Below are positions 25,770-33,652 of a stretch of DNA of 33,652 nt, piece after piece. Below the pieces are notes generated by a model. That model was not told the DNA's origin and did not search any database. It saw nothing but the letters and a program-made list of their open reading frames with translations. The translations under genes were made by a program, and so were the position numbers. Where the stretch lies: the NCBI GenBank assembly GCA_020723165.1, contig DYJK01000030.1, positions 1-33,652 on the forward strand, in the 5' to 3' direction. The DNA is from Melioribacter roseus (GTDB lineage: Bacteria > Bacteroidota > Ignavibacteria > Ignavibacteriales > Melioribacteraceae). Within the stretch, counting starts at the first letter, position 1. The number at the start of each line of letters is the position of its first letter.

Positions 25770-26822
25770 ATGACTATTGATAATAAAGATGCAAGATTAA
25801 AAATTATCGAGGATACTATTAGTAATCTTGAAAAGCAGTATGGCAAAGGAACAATTATGAAATTGGGTGACGGTGTAGTTGCCGAAGTCGAATCAATTTC
25901 AACCGGTTCATTATCACTCGATTATGCACTTGGTATTGGCGGTGTTCCAAGAGGAAGAATTATTGAAATCTATGGTCCGGAATCTTCCGGGAAAACTACA
26001 TTATGTTTGCATATCATCGCAGAAGCCCAGAAGAAAGGCGGTTTGGCTGCATTCATAGATGCTGAGCATGCACTTGATGTGAATTATGCTAAGCGACTGC
26101 ATGTAGATGCAACCAATCTATTGGTCTCACAACCCGATTTTGGCGAACAAGCACTTGAAATTGTTGATACCTTGATCAGAAGTAATGCATTAGATATCAT
26201 TGTTATCGATTCAGTTGCTGCATTAGTACCGCGTTCCGAAATTGAAGGTGATATGGGCGATCCTCAGATGGCTATGCAAGCTCGATTAATGTCTCAGGCG
26301 TTGCGTAAAATTACCGGTGCAATTAGCAAATCAAAAACTTGTGTGATTTTTACTAACCAGCTTAGAAGTAAAATTGGTGTTATGTTTGGCAATCCTGAAA
26401 CTACTACCGGCGGTAATGCTCTAAAATTTTATGCCTCGGTACGGTTAGATATAAGACGTATTGCTGCAATCAAGGATGGAAATAATGTTATTGGTAACAG
26501 AACAAAAGTAAAGATTGTTAAAAGCAAAGTTGCACCCCCGTTCAAAGAAGTTGAATTTGATATTCTGTATAATGAAGGAATTAGCAAAGCCGGGGATATA
26601 ATCGACCTGGCAACAGACAAAAATATTCTTAAGAAAAGCGGTGCCTGGTTTACTTATAGAGACGATCGGTTCCAGGGAAGAGAGCAGCTCAAACAAAAAA
26701 TGATCGAAGACCCCGAGTTGTTTGCTACACTCGAAAAAGATGTTAAGACTACCTTAGGAATGTTAAAGGAAGAGACTAAACCGGTAAAAGAAGAAGCCGA
26801 AACAAAACCTAAGAAAAAATAA
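25770..26822 (+). CDS. recA: Recombinase RecA
   Basis: 350 residues. It forms ATP-dependent filaments on single-stranded DNA for strand exchange and triggers LexA self-cleavage in species that have LexA. Walker A is GPESSGKT at residues 69-76; the Walker-B-like [12 protein letters not shown], the DNA-binding loops [19 protein letters not shown] (L1) and [20 protein letters not shown] (L2) are intact. The C-terminal tail is rich in Lys and Glu. GGAGG six bases before the ATG is the strongest ribosome binding site in the run, in keeping with high expression. No LexA-type operator was recognised just upstream, where the gap is only ten bases; transcription probably comes from further upstream or from inside thpR. 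recX follows after two bases. Confidence 0.99.
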   Translation: MTIDNKDARLKIIEDTISNLEKQYGKGTIMKLGDGVVAEVESISTGSLSLDYALGIGGVPRGRIIEIYGPESSGKTTLCLHIIAEAQKKGGLAAFIDAEHALDVNYAKRLHVDATNLLVSQPDFGEQALEIVDTLIRSNALDIIVIDSVAALVPRSEIEGDMGDPQMAMQARLMSQALRKITGAISKSKTCVIFTNQLRSKIGVMFGNPETTTGGNALKFYASVRLDIRRIAAIKDGNNVIGNRTKVKIVKSKVAPPFKEVEFDILYNEGISKAGDIIDLATDKNILKKSGAWFTYRDDRFQGREQLKQKMIEDPELFATLEKDVKTTLGMLKEETKPVKEEAETKPKKK

Positions 26823-26824
26823 AA

Positions 26825-27457
26825 ATGGTTATCACTTCGCTTAAAAAAATTAGAGGCGATGTTGAATTAATTTTGGATGATGGCTCTAAAATTCGGCTTG
26901 ATTACCGTATTGTATACGATAACGGGTTGCGAAAATTTGATGATTTAAGCGATGATATGTTGAAAACTCTCCAGTACAATAGTAAAGTACTGCAAATAAA
27001 AGATTCGGCTTTTCGTTTTTTAGCTAGACGTCTCCATTCTTCCCGTGAGTTAATGACCAAACTTATTAAAAAAGGTTTTGATAAGTCATTGGTTGATGAT
27101 ACAATTCGCTCTTTAATCAAACAGAAATATCTTGATGATGATCAATTTGCCAAATTGTTAGTGGAGGAGAGATCTGTTAAGAAAAGATTTGGTGTTAATA
27201 AAATCAAATCGGAATTAATGAAAAAAGGTATTGATAGAAAAATAATTGATAGTATGGTTAATCAACAAGATACTGATTTGGCTGAAAGTAACGCTTTTTA
27301 TTTAGCGCAGAAAAAATTAAAGCTATTAACCGAAAAAATTGATGATAAAAGAAAAATTAAAGAGAAGCTCTATTCATACTTAGCCGGGAAAGGATATGAA
27401 TCCGATACGATAATGAAGGTAATAAATGGTCTTAATTTAGATAACTTAGATTCATAA
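26825..27457 (+). CDS. recX: Regulatory protein RecX
   Basis: 210 residues. It modulates RecA filaments, usually as an inhibitor. The three-helix repeats are visible: FRFLARRLHSSRELMTKL with LIKKGF, then LIKQKYLDDDQFAKLLVEER, RFGVNKIKSELMKKGID, and a C-terminal repeat with KIKEKLYSYLAGKGYESDTI. An N-terminal extension of ~55 residues precedes the core (length is variable in the family). It follows recA by two bases, its usual place. Confidence 0.93.
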   Translation: MVITSLKKIRGDVELILDDGSKIRLDYRIVYDNGLRKFDDLSDDMLKTLQYNSKVLQIKDSAFRFLARRLHSSRELMTKLIKKGFDKSLVDDTIRSLIKQKYLDDDQFAKLLVEERSVKKRFGVNKIKSELMKKGIDRKIIDSMVNQQDTDLAESNAFYLAQKKLKLLTEKIDDKRKIKEKLYSYLAGKGYESDTIMKVINGLNLDNLDS

Positions 27458-27513
27458 GTTTGTTGGGCAAATCCTTTTTATTATTTTAGCAACCAAATTT
27501 TCAAAAGATTCCA

Positions 27514-28683
27514 ATGCATAAATTCATGGGTGTAGATTATTTCAATATCGAAGACCTTCTTTCAGAAGATGAAATAATGGTGCGCAATTCTGTCCGTGAA
27601 TTTGTTGAACAAGAGATAATCCCGATAATAGAAAAACATTACCGGGAAGGAACTTTCTTGGTTCATCTAATCCCTAAGCTTGGAGAATTAGGACTCTTTG
27701 GAATAACATTACCGCAGAAGTACGGCTGTGCGGAAATGAATAATGTAGCTTATGGACTTGTTATGCAAGAATTGGAAAGAGGCGATAGCGGTGTAAGAAG
27801 TTTTGTATCGGTACAATCGTCTCTTGTTATGTACCCAATTTTTACATTTGGCAGCGAACAGCAAAAAAATTATTGGCTTCCTAAACTTGCTTCAGGCGAA
27901 AAAATAGGATGTTTTGGATTAACTGAACCGGATTACGGTTCTAATCCAGCCGGTATGGTTACGCGTGCCGAAAAAGTTAAAAACGGGTATAAACTAAACG
28001 GTGCCAAAATGTGGATTACAAACGGCACATTAGCCGATGTTGCTGTTGTTTGGGCTAAGCTTGATGGCGTAATCAGGGGATTTCTTGTTGAAAAAGGTAC
28101 AAAAGGTTTTTCTGCACCTGAAATGAAAGGTAAACATTCACTTCGTGCTTCGGTTACTTCAGAATTGATTTTTGAAGATGTAATTATCCCCGAAGAGAAT
28201 ATTTTGCCGGACAGCAGCGGATTAAAATCACCATTGATGTGTTTGAACCAGGCACGTTACAGTATTGCTTGGGGAGTTGTTGGCTCTATGATGACATGTT
28301 ATGACACTGCACTGAGCTATGCTAAATCTAGGATACAATTCAACAAACCGATTGCGGCATATCAATTAACCCAACAAAAATTAGTTAATATGCTAACAGA
28401 GATTACAAAAGCCCAGCTCCTTAATTTGCAGCTTGGAAGATTGAAAGATAAAGGGGAAGTAAAACACACACAGATATCTATGGCTAAAAGAAATAACTGC
28501 GAAGCAGCTCTCGATATAGCCAGAACAGCTCGCGAAATTTTAGGTGCTAACGGTATACTTGATGAATACCCGGTTATGCGTCATGCTGCAAATCTTGAGT
28601 CTGTGAAAACTTACGAAGGAACTCACGAGATGCATACATTAATAATTGGCGAGGATATTACGGGCTTAGCTGCCTTTGAATAA
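27514..28683 (+). CDS. Acyl-CoA dehydrogenase, glutaryl-CoA dehydrogenase-like
   Basis: 389 residues with the full acyl-CoA dehydrogenase fold and FAD site (FGLTEPDYGSNPAGM; KMWITNG). The catalytic base Glu368 lies in TYEGTHEMH, the position used by glutaryl-CoA dehydrogenase (GcdH). Other GcdH-like traits are the RSFVSVQSSLVM stretch with the Arg that contacts the substrate carboxylate, SLRASVTSELIFEDV, and RYSIAWGVVGSMM. The family oxidises and decarboxylates glutaryl-CoA to crotonyl-CoA in lysine and aromatic breakdown; some members only dehydrogenate. No partner genes (electron-transfer flavoprotein, CoA transferase) lie nearby, so the exact substrate is unproven. ATG 27514 and ATG 27526 are both possible starts. 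A terminator follows directly. Confidence 0.85.
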   Translation: MHKFMGVDYFNIEDLLSEDEIMVRNSVREFVEQEIIPIIEKHYREGTFLVHLIPKLGELGLFGITLPQKYGCAEMNNVAYGLVMQELERGDSGVRSFVSVQSSLVMYPIFTFGSEQQKNYWLPKLASGEKIGCFGLTEPDYGSNPAGMVTRAEKVKNGYKLNGAKMWITNGTLADVAVVWAKLDGVIRGFLVEKGTKGFSAPEMKGKHSLRASVTSELIFEDVIIPEENILPDSSGLKSPLMCLNQARYSIAWGVVGSMMTCYDTALSYAKSRIQFNKPIAAYQLTQQKLVNMLTEITKAQLLNLQLGRLKDKGEVKHTQISMAKRNNCEAALDIARTAREILGANGILDEYPVMRHAANLESVKTYEGTHEMHTLIIGEDITGLAAFE

Positions 28684-28690
28684 AAACTTG

Positions 28691-28714
28691 AGACCACCTT
28701 GTGTGGTCTTTTTT
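28691..28714 (+). terminator. Rho-independent terminator between the acyl-CoA dehydrogenase gene and guaB
   Basis: AGACCAC (28691-28697) pairs with GTGGTCT (28703-28709) around CTTGT, followed by a run of T. It ends the upstream transcript eight bases after the dehydrogenase stop. guaB begins 21 bases downstream, so its own promoter would have to lie within or before the hairpin, or guaB depends on read-through. Confidence 0.88.
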
Positions 28715-28734
28715 GTAATAACATAGAGGTCAAT

Positions 28735-30213
28735 ATGAAAAATTTTAAGATCGATTTTGAAGGTTTAACATTTGATGATATTCTTCTTTTGCCGGCTCGT
28801 TCAAAAGTTTTACCGCGAGAGGTTGAAATATCTTCGAATCTTACCCGTGATATAAAACTTAACATACCGTTTCTTTCTGCGGCTATGGATACGGTAACCG
28901 AATCGCAAATGGCTATTGCAATGGCTGCTCAGGGCGGAATCGGGATGATTCATAAAAATATGTCTATCGAAAAACAAGCTGATGAGGTTGATAAAGTAAA
29001 GAGATCCGAAAGCGGTATGATTGTCAAACCGATAACACTAACACCCGATAGAACTAGTTACGAAGCTGAAGAAATTATGTCCAAGTATCATATATCTGGT
29101 ATTCCTATTGTTGATGAAAATGGCAAATTGATTGGCATCCTAACCAATCGTGATTTAAGATTTGAACCGAACAGAAATTTGTTGATCGGTCAATTGATGA
29201 CTAAAGAAAATTTAATTACAGCGCCGATTGGGACAGACTTAGATGTTGCTGAAAGAATTCTTCATAAACATAGGATTGAAAAATTACCGGTTGTTGACAA
29301 ACGAGGAATTTTAAAAGGTCTGATCACTTATAAAGATATAATGAAGAAAAAGAAATTTCCTTTTGCATGTAAAGACGAACTGGGAAGATTGAGAGTAGGA
29401 GCTGCCGTCGGTGTTACAAAAGATACACTGGAAAGGGTAGAAGCATTAATTTCTTCACATGTAGATCTTATAACTGTCGATACTGCCCACGGACATTCCG
29501 AAGGTGTTTTGAAAACTATTAAAAAAATAAAAAGAACTTTTAAGGATGTTCAATTAGTAGCCGGCAATATTGTTACAAAAGAAGCAGCACTTGAGTTAGT
29601 TGAGTGTGGCGTTGATGCCGTTAAAGTTGGTATTGGTGCTGGTTCAATTTGTACTACGCGTGTAATTGCCGGGGTTGGTGTTCCTCAGGTAAGTTCAATC
29701 ATTAATGTTGCCCAGGCACTAAAGAGTAAAAAGATTCCGGTAATTGCCGATGGCGGAATCAAACAGACCGGTGATGTTGCAAAAGCTATTGCCGCCGGTG
29801 CTGATACTGTTATGATGGGTGGTATGTTTGCCGGTTGTGATGAATCACCCGGTGAAAAAGTTCTCTTCGAAGGAAGAAGCTTTAAAGTTTACCGCGGAAT
29901 GGGTTCACTTAGTGCGATGAAACACGGCAGCAGCGATCGATATTTCCAGGATATGGAAGATGATATCAAAAAATTAGTACCGGAAGGCGTTGAAGGAAGA
30001 GTTCCATACAAAGGTCCGCTATCGGATACAATTTACCAATTCATCGGTGGTTTAAGAGCGGCAATGGGTTATTGCGGTGTTAAGAATATTAGTGAGTTGA
30101 AAACAAAAACAAAATTTGTAAAAATTTCTTCTGCCGGTCTGCGTGAAAGTCATCCGCACGATGTTTTGATAACTGAAGAAGCACCTAATTACCAGATGGG
30201 GCAGAAGCAATAA
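28735..30213 (+). CDS. guaB: Inosine-5'-monophosphate dehydrogenase
   Basis: 492 residues. It oxidises IMP to XMP with NAD, the first step to GMP. A TIM barrel ([30 protein letters not shown]) is split by a tandem CBS pair at about 95-205 ([37 protein letters not shown]). The catalytic loop [10 protein letters not shown] holds Cys306, and GMGSLSAM and the mobile flap RVPYKGPL are present. ATG 28735 is preceded by GAGGT, six bases away. A frame extension upstream to 28699 runs into the terminator and is not used. The gene lies between the terminator and a glycosyltransferase gene. Confidence 0.98.
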   Translation: MKNFKIDFEGLTFDDILLLPARSKVLPREVEISSNLTRDIKLNIPFLSAAMDTVTESQMAIAMAAQGGIGMIHKNMSIEKQADEVDKVKRSESGMIVKPITLTPDRTSYEAEEIMSKYHISGIPIVDENGKLIGILTNRDLRFEPNRNLLIGQLMTKENLITAPIGTDLDVAERILHKHRIEKLPVVDKRGILKGLITYKDIMKKKKFPFACKDELGRLRVGAAVGVTKDTLERVEALISSHVDLITVDTAHGHSEGVLKTIKKIKRTFKDVQLVAGNIVTKEAALELVECGVDAVKVGIGAGSICTTRVIAGVGVPQVSSIINVAQALKSKKIPVIADGGIKQTGDVAKAIAAGADTVMMGGMFAGCDESPGEKVLFEGRSFKVYRGMGSLSAMKHGSSDRYFQDMEDDIKKLVPEGVEGRVPYKGPLSDTIYQFIGGLRAAMGYCGVKNISELKTKTKFVKISSAGLRESHPHDVLITEEAPNYQMGQKQ

Positions 30214-30288
30214 AGTTTTATATAGAAGTTTTATTGATTTATTTAATTGTAAATCCAAATTAGTCAATAATAAATTGAAGTAATCCAA

Positions 30289-31566
30289 ATGTTCAAAGTT
30301 CTTGTTCTTGCTTACTATTATCCCCCTATGGGTTTGAGTGGTGTACAGCGGACTCTCAAATTCACCAAGTATATGCCAAAATATAATTGGCAGCCGACAG
30401 TAATTACTGCCGGAAACATTGCATATTTTGCACACGATCTCGGTATGTTGAAAGAAGCCGAAGATGCCGGTGTTAATATTATTCGCACCGAAGCATATGA
30501 TCTTAATTCTATGATTGGCAAGAAGTACGGCACCGTTAATATGCCGAAAGAATTTATCAGAAAATTGTATTCAAAGTTCACAAAAACCTTTTTTATACCT
30601 GATAACAAAAAGGCGTGGGCAAAACGAGCTTATCACACAGCCAGGGAGTTGCTGAAAAAAGAGAAGTATGATATTCTATATGTTACAATTCCTCCATATT
30701 CGAGTTTTCATTATGCTGCTCTTTTAAAAAAGGAATTTGATATTCCGCTATTTGTGGATTATCGTGATCTCTGGTTTGGCAATCACTTTGCATTTTATCC
30801 GACACCATATCATAAGCAGAAGCATAAAAAACTTGAATACGCTTCGCTTAAAGAATCTAATAAAATTGTTGTGATTAACAGAAGAATAAAAGAAAAATTG
30901 TTAACTACTTATCCTTTCTTGTCATTCGATGAAATTATTATTATTCCACATGGTTATGATCCGCAAGATTTTGAAATTGAAGAATACCCGTCAACATCAT
31001 CTAAATTAAAGCTGACTTACTCCGGTATCTTCTATGAAAATATAACACCCGAATTTTTGTTGAAAGCATTTAAACAATTATCAGTAGAACGGCCGGATAT
31101 AGCTGCAACTTATGAATTGGAATTTATCGGGTTACTGCGAGACGAAAATAAAAAATTAATCAAGGAACTTGGTCTAAACGAATTTGTTCATGAATACGGT
31201 TACTTAGAACATAGTTTTGCTGTTAAGAGATTAAAATCGAGTGATGTTCTATGGATGATGATTGGTAACACAAATAATGCAGACACAATTTCTACAAGCA
31301 AATTATTTGAGTATTTTGGTTCGAGAAAACCTGTTCTTGGCTGTGTACCTGATGGTGCGGCGAAAAACTCACTTAAGGAATATAACGCCTCATTTATCAC
31401 GTCTCCGGATAATTTAGATGAGATTAAAAATGTATTAATAGAAATTCATTCGGCGTTTGTTAATAAAAAATTACCGATACCAAATGAAGAATTTATTAAG
31501 AGACATGACCGAATTGCTTTAACCGAACAATTAATAACACAATTTCAATTTTATTTAAGAGATTAA
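30289..31566 (+). CDS. GT4-like glycosyltransferase
   Basis: 425 residues of GT-B type. The N-terminal half starts with VLVLAYYYPPMGLSGVQRT, the common GT4 opening with a Gly-rich acceptor-side loop. The C-terminal half holds the donor site (KLTYSGIFYENITPEFLLKA; STSKLFEYFGSRKPVLG with the Glu that contacts the nucleotide sugar; IIIPHGYDPQDF at the domain junction). There is no membrane segment, so it works on the cytoplasmic face. Donor and acceptor are unknown; it could serve lipopolysaccharide, capsule or another glycan. It lies 75 bp after guaB and its stop touches the purD start region (one base apart), so it is co-transcribed with purD. This is an odd pairing for a glycosyltransferase. 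Confidence 0.85.
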   Translation: MFKVLVLAYYYPPMGLSGVQRTLKFTKYMPKYNWQPTVITAGNIAYFAHDLGMLKEAEDAGVNIIRTEAYDLNSMIGKKYGTVNMPKEFIRKLYSKFTKTFFIPDNKKAWAKRAYHTARELLKKEKYDILYVTIPPYSSFHYAALLKKEFDIPLFVDYRDLWFGNHFAFYPTPYHKQKHKKLEYASLKESNKIVVINRRIKEKLLTTYPFLSFDEIIIIPHGYDPQDFEIEEYPSTSSKLKLTYSGIFYENITPEFLLKAFKQLSVERPDIAATYELEFIGLLRDENKKLIKELGLNEFVHEYGYLEHSFAVKRLKSSDVLWMMIGNTNNADTISTSKLFEYFGSRKPVLGCVPDGAAKNSLKEYNASFITSPDNLDEIKNVLIEIHSAFVNKKLPIPNEEFIKRHDRIALTEQLITQFQFYLRD

Positions 31567-31567
31567 A

Positions 31568-32854
31568 ATGAATGTTTTACTAATAGGTTCCGGCGGTAGG
31601 GAACATGCACTGGCACTTAAAATTTCACAAAGTAAATCTTTAACAAAATTGTTTATCTATCCCGGTAATCCGGGGACTAAACAACTTGGGCAAAATATAG
31701 AGCTGGTTAAGAATGATGAAAATAGTTTGATTAACTTCTGCCGTGAAAATAAAATTAAACTTGTGGTAGTTGGACCCGAAAAACCGCTGATTGATGGACT
31801 GGCTGATAAATTAATATTGAACGGGATTAAAGTATTTGGTCCTACAAAGGCAGCAGCACGACTCGAGGGCGAAAAATCTTTTGCAAAAAATTTGATGCAA
31901 GAATACGGCATCCCGACTGCCGATTATGAAGTCTTTACCAAAGATGAATATTTTGATGCTCTCGAATATTTGAAAACATCAAAACTTCCGGTTGTGATTA
32001 AAGCTGATGGAATTGCCGCCGGCAAAGGTGTAGTTGTAGCATCTAATTTTGAAGAAGCCAAAGATGCTTTAGAAGATTGTTTTGTTCGTTCTACATTTGG
32101 CGCATCCGGCAATAAAGTTGTGATAGAAGAATTTATGACCGGACAAGAAGCATCAATCTTTGCAATTACTGATGGCAATGAATTTATTTTATTACCGGCA
32201 GCGCAAGACCATAAAAGAATCGGCGAAGATGACACGGGTAAGAATACCGGCGGTATGGGTGCCTATGCACCTACTCCATTTGTTACAAATATTATTTTGG
32301 ACCAGGTTGCGCTTCGCATTGTAGAACCGACACTTAAAGCAATGCGCGATAAATTTTCTATGTACTCGGGATGTTTGTATGTGGGATTGATGTTAACCGA
32401 AGATGGACCAAAAGTTGTAGAGTACAATTGCCGTTTTGGTGATCCGGAAACGCAAGTTGTTTTACCTTTACTTGAAGGAGATTTTCTTGAATTGCTTAAT
32501 TCTGTTGCATCCGGTAAACTTAAGAAACGTTCGGTTAAGTATAATGGCGGATCATCCGTTTGTGTTGTTGCCGCATCAAAAGGATATCCCGATGCTTATG
32601 AAAAGGGAAAAGTGATTTTTGGCTTGAATGAAATTACCAGTGATGAAATGATCGTTTATCATGCCGGAACAATTGAAAATGAAGACAAGATTGTTACAAA
32701 CGGCGGACGGGTACTCGGTGTTACGTCCATCATCAAAGAAAATAATTTAATCAAAGCAAAAGAAACTGCTTACAAAGCCCTTACAAAACTTCACTTTGAG
32801 GGGATCTATTACCGAAAAGATATTTCGGATAAAGCAACAAAAAATTTAGATTGA
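31568..32854 (+). CDS. purD: Phosphoribosylamine-glycine ligase (GAR synthetase)
   Basis: 428 residues. It joins phosphoribosylamine and glycine with ATP, the second step of purine synthesis. Typical features: VLLIGSGGREHALALKI at the N terminus, the ATP-grasp loop VVIKADGIAAGKGVVVA, KNTGGMGAYAP, and the metal-binding EYNCRFGDPETQ. The start codon lies one base after the stop of the glycosyltransferase gene. purC lies 9 kb upstream and guaB 1.4 kb upstream on the same strand, so purine genes are scattered here and are not one operon. After the stop, 119 bp without a clear terminator separate it from the convergent HIT gene. Confidence 0.98.
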   Translation: MNVLLIGSGGREHALALKISQSKSLTKLFIYPGNPGTKQLGQNIELVKNDENSLINFCRENKIKLVVVGPEKPLIDGLADKLILNGIKVFGPTKAAARLEGEKSFAKNLMQEYGIPTADYEVFTKDEYFDALEYLKTSKLPVVIKADGIAAGKGVVVASNFEEAKDALEDCFVRSTFGASGNKVVIEEFMTGQEASIFAITDGNEFILLPAAQDHKRIGEDDTGKNTGGMGAYAPTPFVTNIILDQVALRIVEPTLKAMRDKFSMYSGCLYVGLMLTEDGPKVVEYNCRFGDPETQVVLPLLEGDFLELLNSVASGKLKKRSVKYNGGSSVCVVAASKGYPDAYEKGKVIFGLNEITSDEMIVYHAGTIENEDKIVTNGGRVLGVTSIIKENNLIKAKETAYKALTKLHFEGIYYRKDISDKATKNLD

Positions 32855-32973
32855 TTAATGACCGGTTGGGAAAGAACATTTCAAGTGGTGCTAATTCCAA
32901 ACCTTGTATGTCAGCAGTTTTTTAATTATCAATCCACCAAACTAATGGCGGACAAGTTCTAAATTCGTCTTTT

Positions 32974-33357
32974 TCAACCCGGTGGCCAATTCATTTTTCT
33001 TCCGCCAAGAAGATGCATGTGAAGATGAGGAACCTCTTGTCCAGAATCCGGACCGGAATTTAAGACCAATCTAAATCCGCTATCAAAAACGCCAAGCTGT
33101 TTTGCGATTGAATTAGCAGCTTCATATAGATCGCCTAACAATTGTGCGTGCCTTTTCGGATCAATAGTTCTTGCTGATTCAATATCAGTTACTTTAGGAA
33201 TTATTAAAACATGCACCGGTGCCTGAGGATGAATATCCTTAAAAGCTAAAACATTATCACTTTCAAAAACTATTTCAGCCGGAATTTCTTTGCGGATAAT
33301 TTTGGAAAAAATTGTCCCGCCATTTTCGGGATCCCGCTTTGCTGTGATTTCTCCCAT
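32974..33357 (-). CDS. HIT-family (HINT-like) nucleotide-binding protein
   Basis: 127 residues. The histidine triad is H111-L-H113-M-H115 in PHLHMHLLGGRKMNWPPG, with the second His as the expected nucleophile. TIFSKIIRKEIPAEIVFESDN and VHVLIIPK are typical of the HINT/PKCI group, which hydrolyses adenosine phosphoramidates and acyl- or aminoacyl-adenylates. The physiological substrate in bacteria is not settled. The start codon lies two bases after the stop of the upstream sigma-54-type regulator gene, so both are on one transcript. Confidence 0.93.
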   Translation of the reverse strand: MGEITAKRDPENGGTIFSKIIRKEIPAEIVFESDNVLAFKDIHPQAPVHVLIIPKVTDIESARTIDPKRHAQLLGDLYEAANSIAKQLGVFDSGFRLVLNSGPDSGQEVPHLHMHLLGGRKMNWPPG

Positions 33358-33359
33358 TG

Positions 33360-33652
33360 TTAACCCTTTTCTATTTCATATTTCTTTAATTTGTTGTAAA
33401 GATGACTTCGTTGAATGCCGAGTATTTCGGCAGTTTTACTGATATTCCAGCTATTTGCATGAAGCTGTTTTAAGATGAACGCTTTCTCGGCTTTCTCTTT
33501 GAATTCCTGGAAAGTGTTTGAGACATTCAAAATTTCATCTACGTTACTTGATGAAGCGGTTATAAAGCTATTAACATCACGATCCGTAATATTTGATGAC
33601 GGAACCATTATCACAACACGTTCTACAAAGTTCCGCAGTTCGCGGATATTTC
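33360..33652 (-). CDS. Sigma-54-dependent (NtrC-family) regulator, C-terminal fragment
   Basis: The frame is open to the window edge, so only the last 97 residues are seen. It begins in NIRELRNFVERVVIMV, the conserved end of the sigma-54 AAA+ domain (usual form GNVRELxNxVER). It ends in a Fis-type helix-turn-helix, EKAFILKQLHANSWNISKTAEILGIQ then RSHLYNKLKKYEI. Such proteins remodel sigma-54 polymerase at -24/-12 promoters. Whether the missing N terminus is a receiver, GAF or other sensor is unknown. Its presence shows the organism has sigma-54, which supports the -24/-12-like site before the GT2 gene, though no direct link between the two is shown. Confidence 0.93.
   Translation of the reverse strand, partial: NIRELRNFVERVVIMVPSSNITDRDVNSFITASSSNVDEILNVSNTFQEFKEKAEKAFILKQLHANSWNISKTAEILGIQRSHLYNKLKKYEIEKG

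Noticed and set aside
28699-28734. Extended guaB start that adds 12 residues
   Set aside because: The extension lies within the terminator hairpin, while ATG 28735 has GAGGT at proper spacing and begins the normal IMPDH N terminus.
30052-30435. 127-residue open frame on the - strand across the guaB end and the glycosyltransferase start
   Set aside because: It is antisense to two well-supported genes, has a composition unlike a folded protein and matches no family; it is a shadow of the coding frames.
31924-32235. 103-residue open frame on the - strand inside purD
   Set aside because: It is fully antisense to a conserved enzyme, Ser- and Leu-rich as expected from the complementary codons, and has no recognisable start signal or domain.

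Overview
AT-rich, gene-dense bacterial chromosome with 25 protein genes (two cut by the window edges) and one tRNA. Outer-membrane beta-barrel and lipoprotein genes show a Gram-negative cell. Weak or absent Shine-Dalgarno sites before several genes, FN3 lipoproteins, a Nudix-type sugar regulator and a GH9/xylose gene set suggest the Bacteroidota/Chlorobiota lineage, perhaps a cellulolytic Ignavibacteria-like organism. This placement is inference from protein style; no phylogenetic marker was aligned.

Region 1 (1-14765, all + strand). After the tail of a GH9 endoglucanase come eight co-directional genes that look like a synthase-dependent exopolysaccharide machine: a KaiC/RecA-like protein with a broken P-loop and a GGDEF-like tail, a TPR plus beta-barrel export protein (PgaA/BcsC layout), a secreted SGNH hydrolase, a PgaC-type GT2 synthase, a small Pro/Gln-rich membrane protein, a membrane-anchored protein with an amidotransferase-like domain and a NodB-like domain lacking its catalytic residues, an FN3 lipoprotein, and a soluble multi-PAS hybrid kinase whose ATPase domain is eroded but whose receiver is intact. 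A sigma-54-like promoter lies just before the synthase. The synthase and exporter follow known systems. The accessory and regulatory parts are unusual because several look like pseudoenzymes. This is the best candidate for an undescribed system in the window.

Region 2 (14880-14981). tRNA-Phe(GAA) followed by a strong terminator hairpin.

Region 3 (15104-21479). A xylose module: xylB, xylA, a lipoprotein aldose 1-epimerase and an FN3/beta-propeller lipoprotein on the - strand, with a divergent Nudix-winged-helix regulator. A perfect 17-bp palindrome in the divergent gap is the probable operator.

Region 4 (21704-32854, + strand). Housekeeping genes: purC, a DUF971 gene, pgsA, pgpA, cinA, thpR, recA and recX in a tight run; then a glutaryl-CoA-dehydrogenase-like gene with a terminator, guaB, a GT4 glycosyltransferase and purD.

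Region 5 (32974-33652, - strand). A HIT-family protein directly downstream of the C-terminal end of a sigma-54-dependent regulator that runs off the window. No CRISPR array, insertion sequence or prophage gene was seen.
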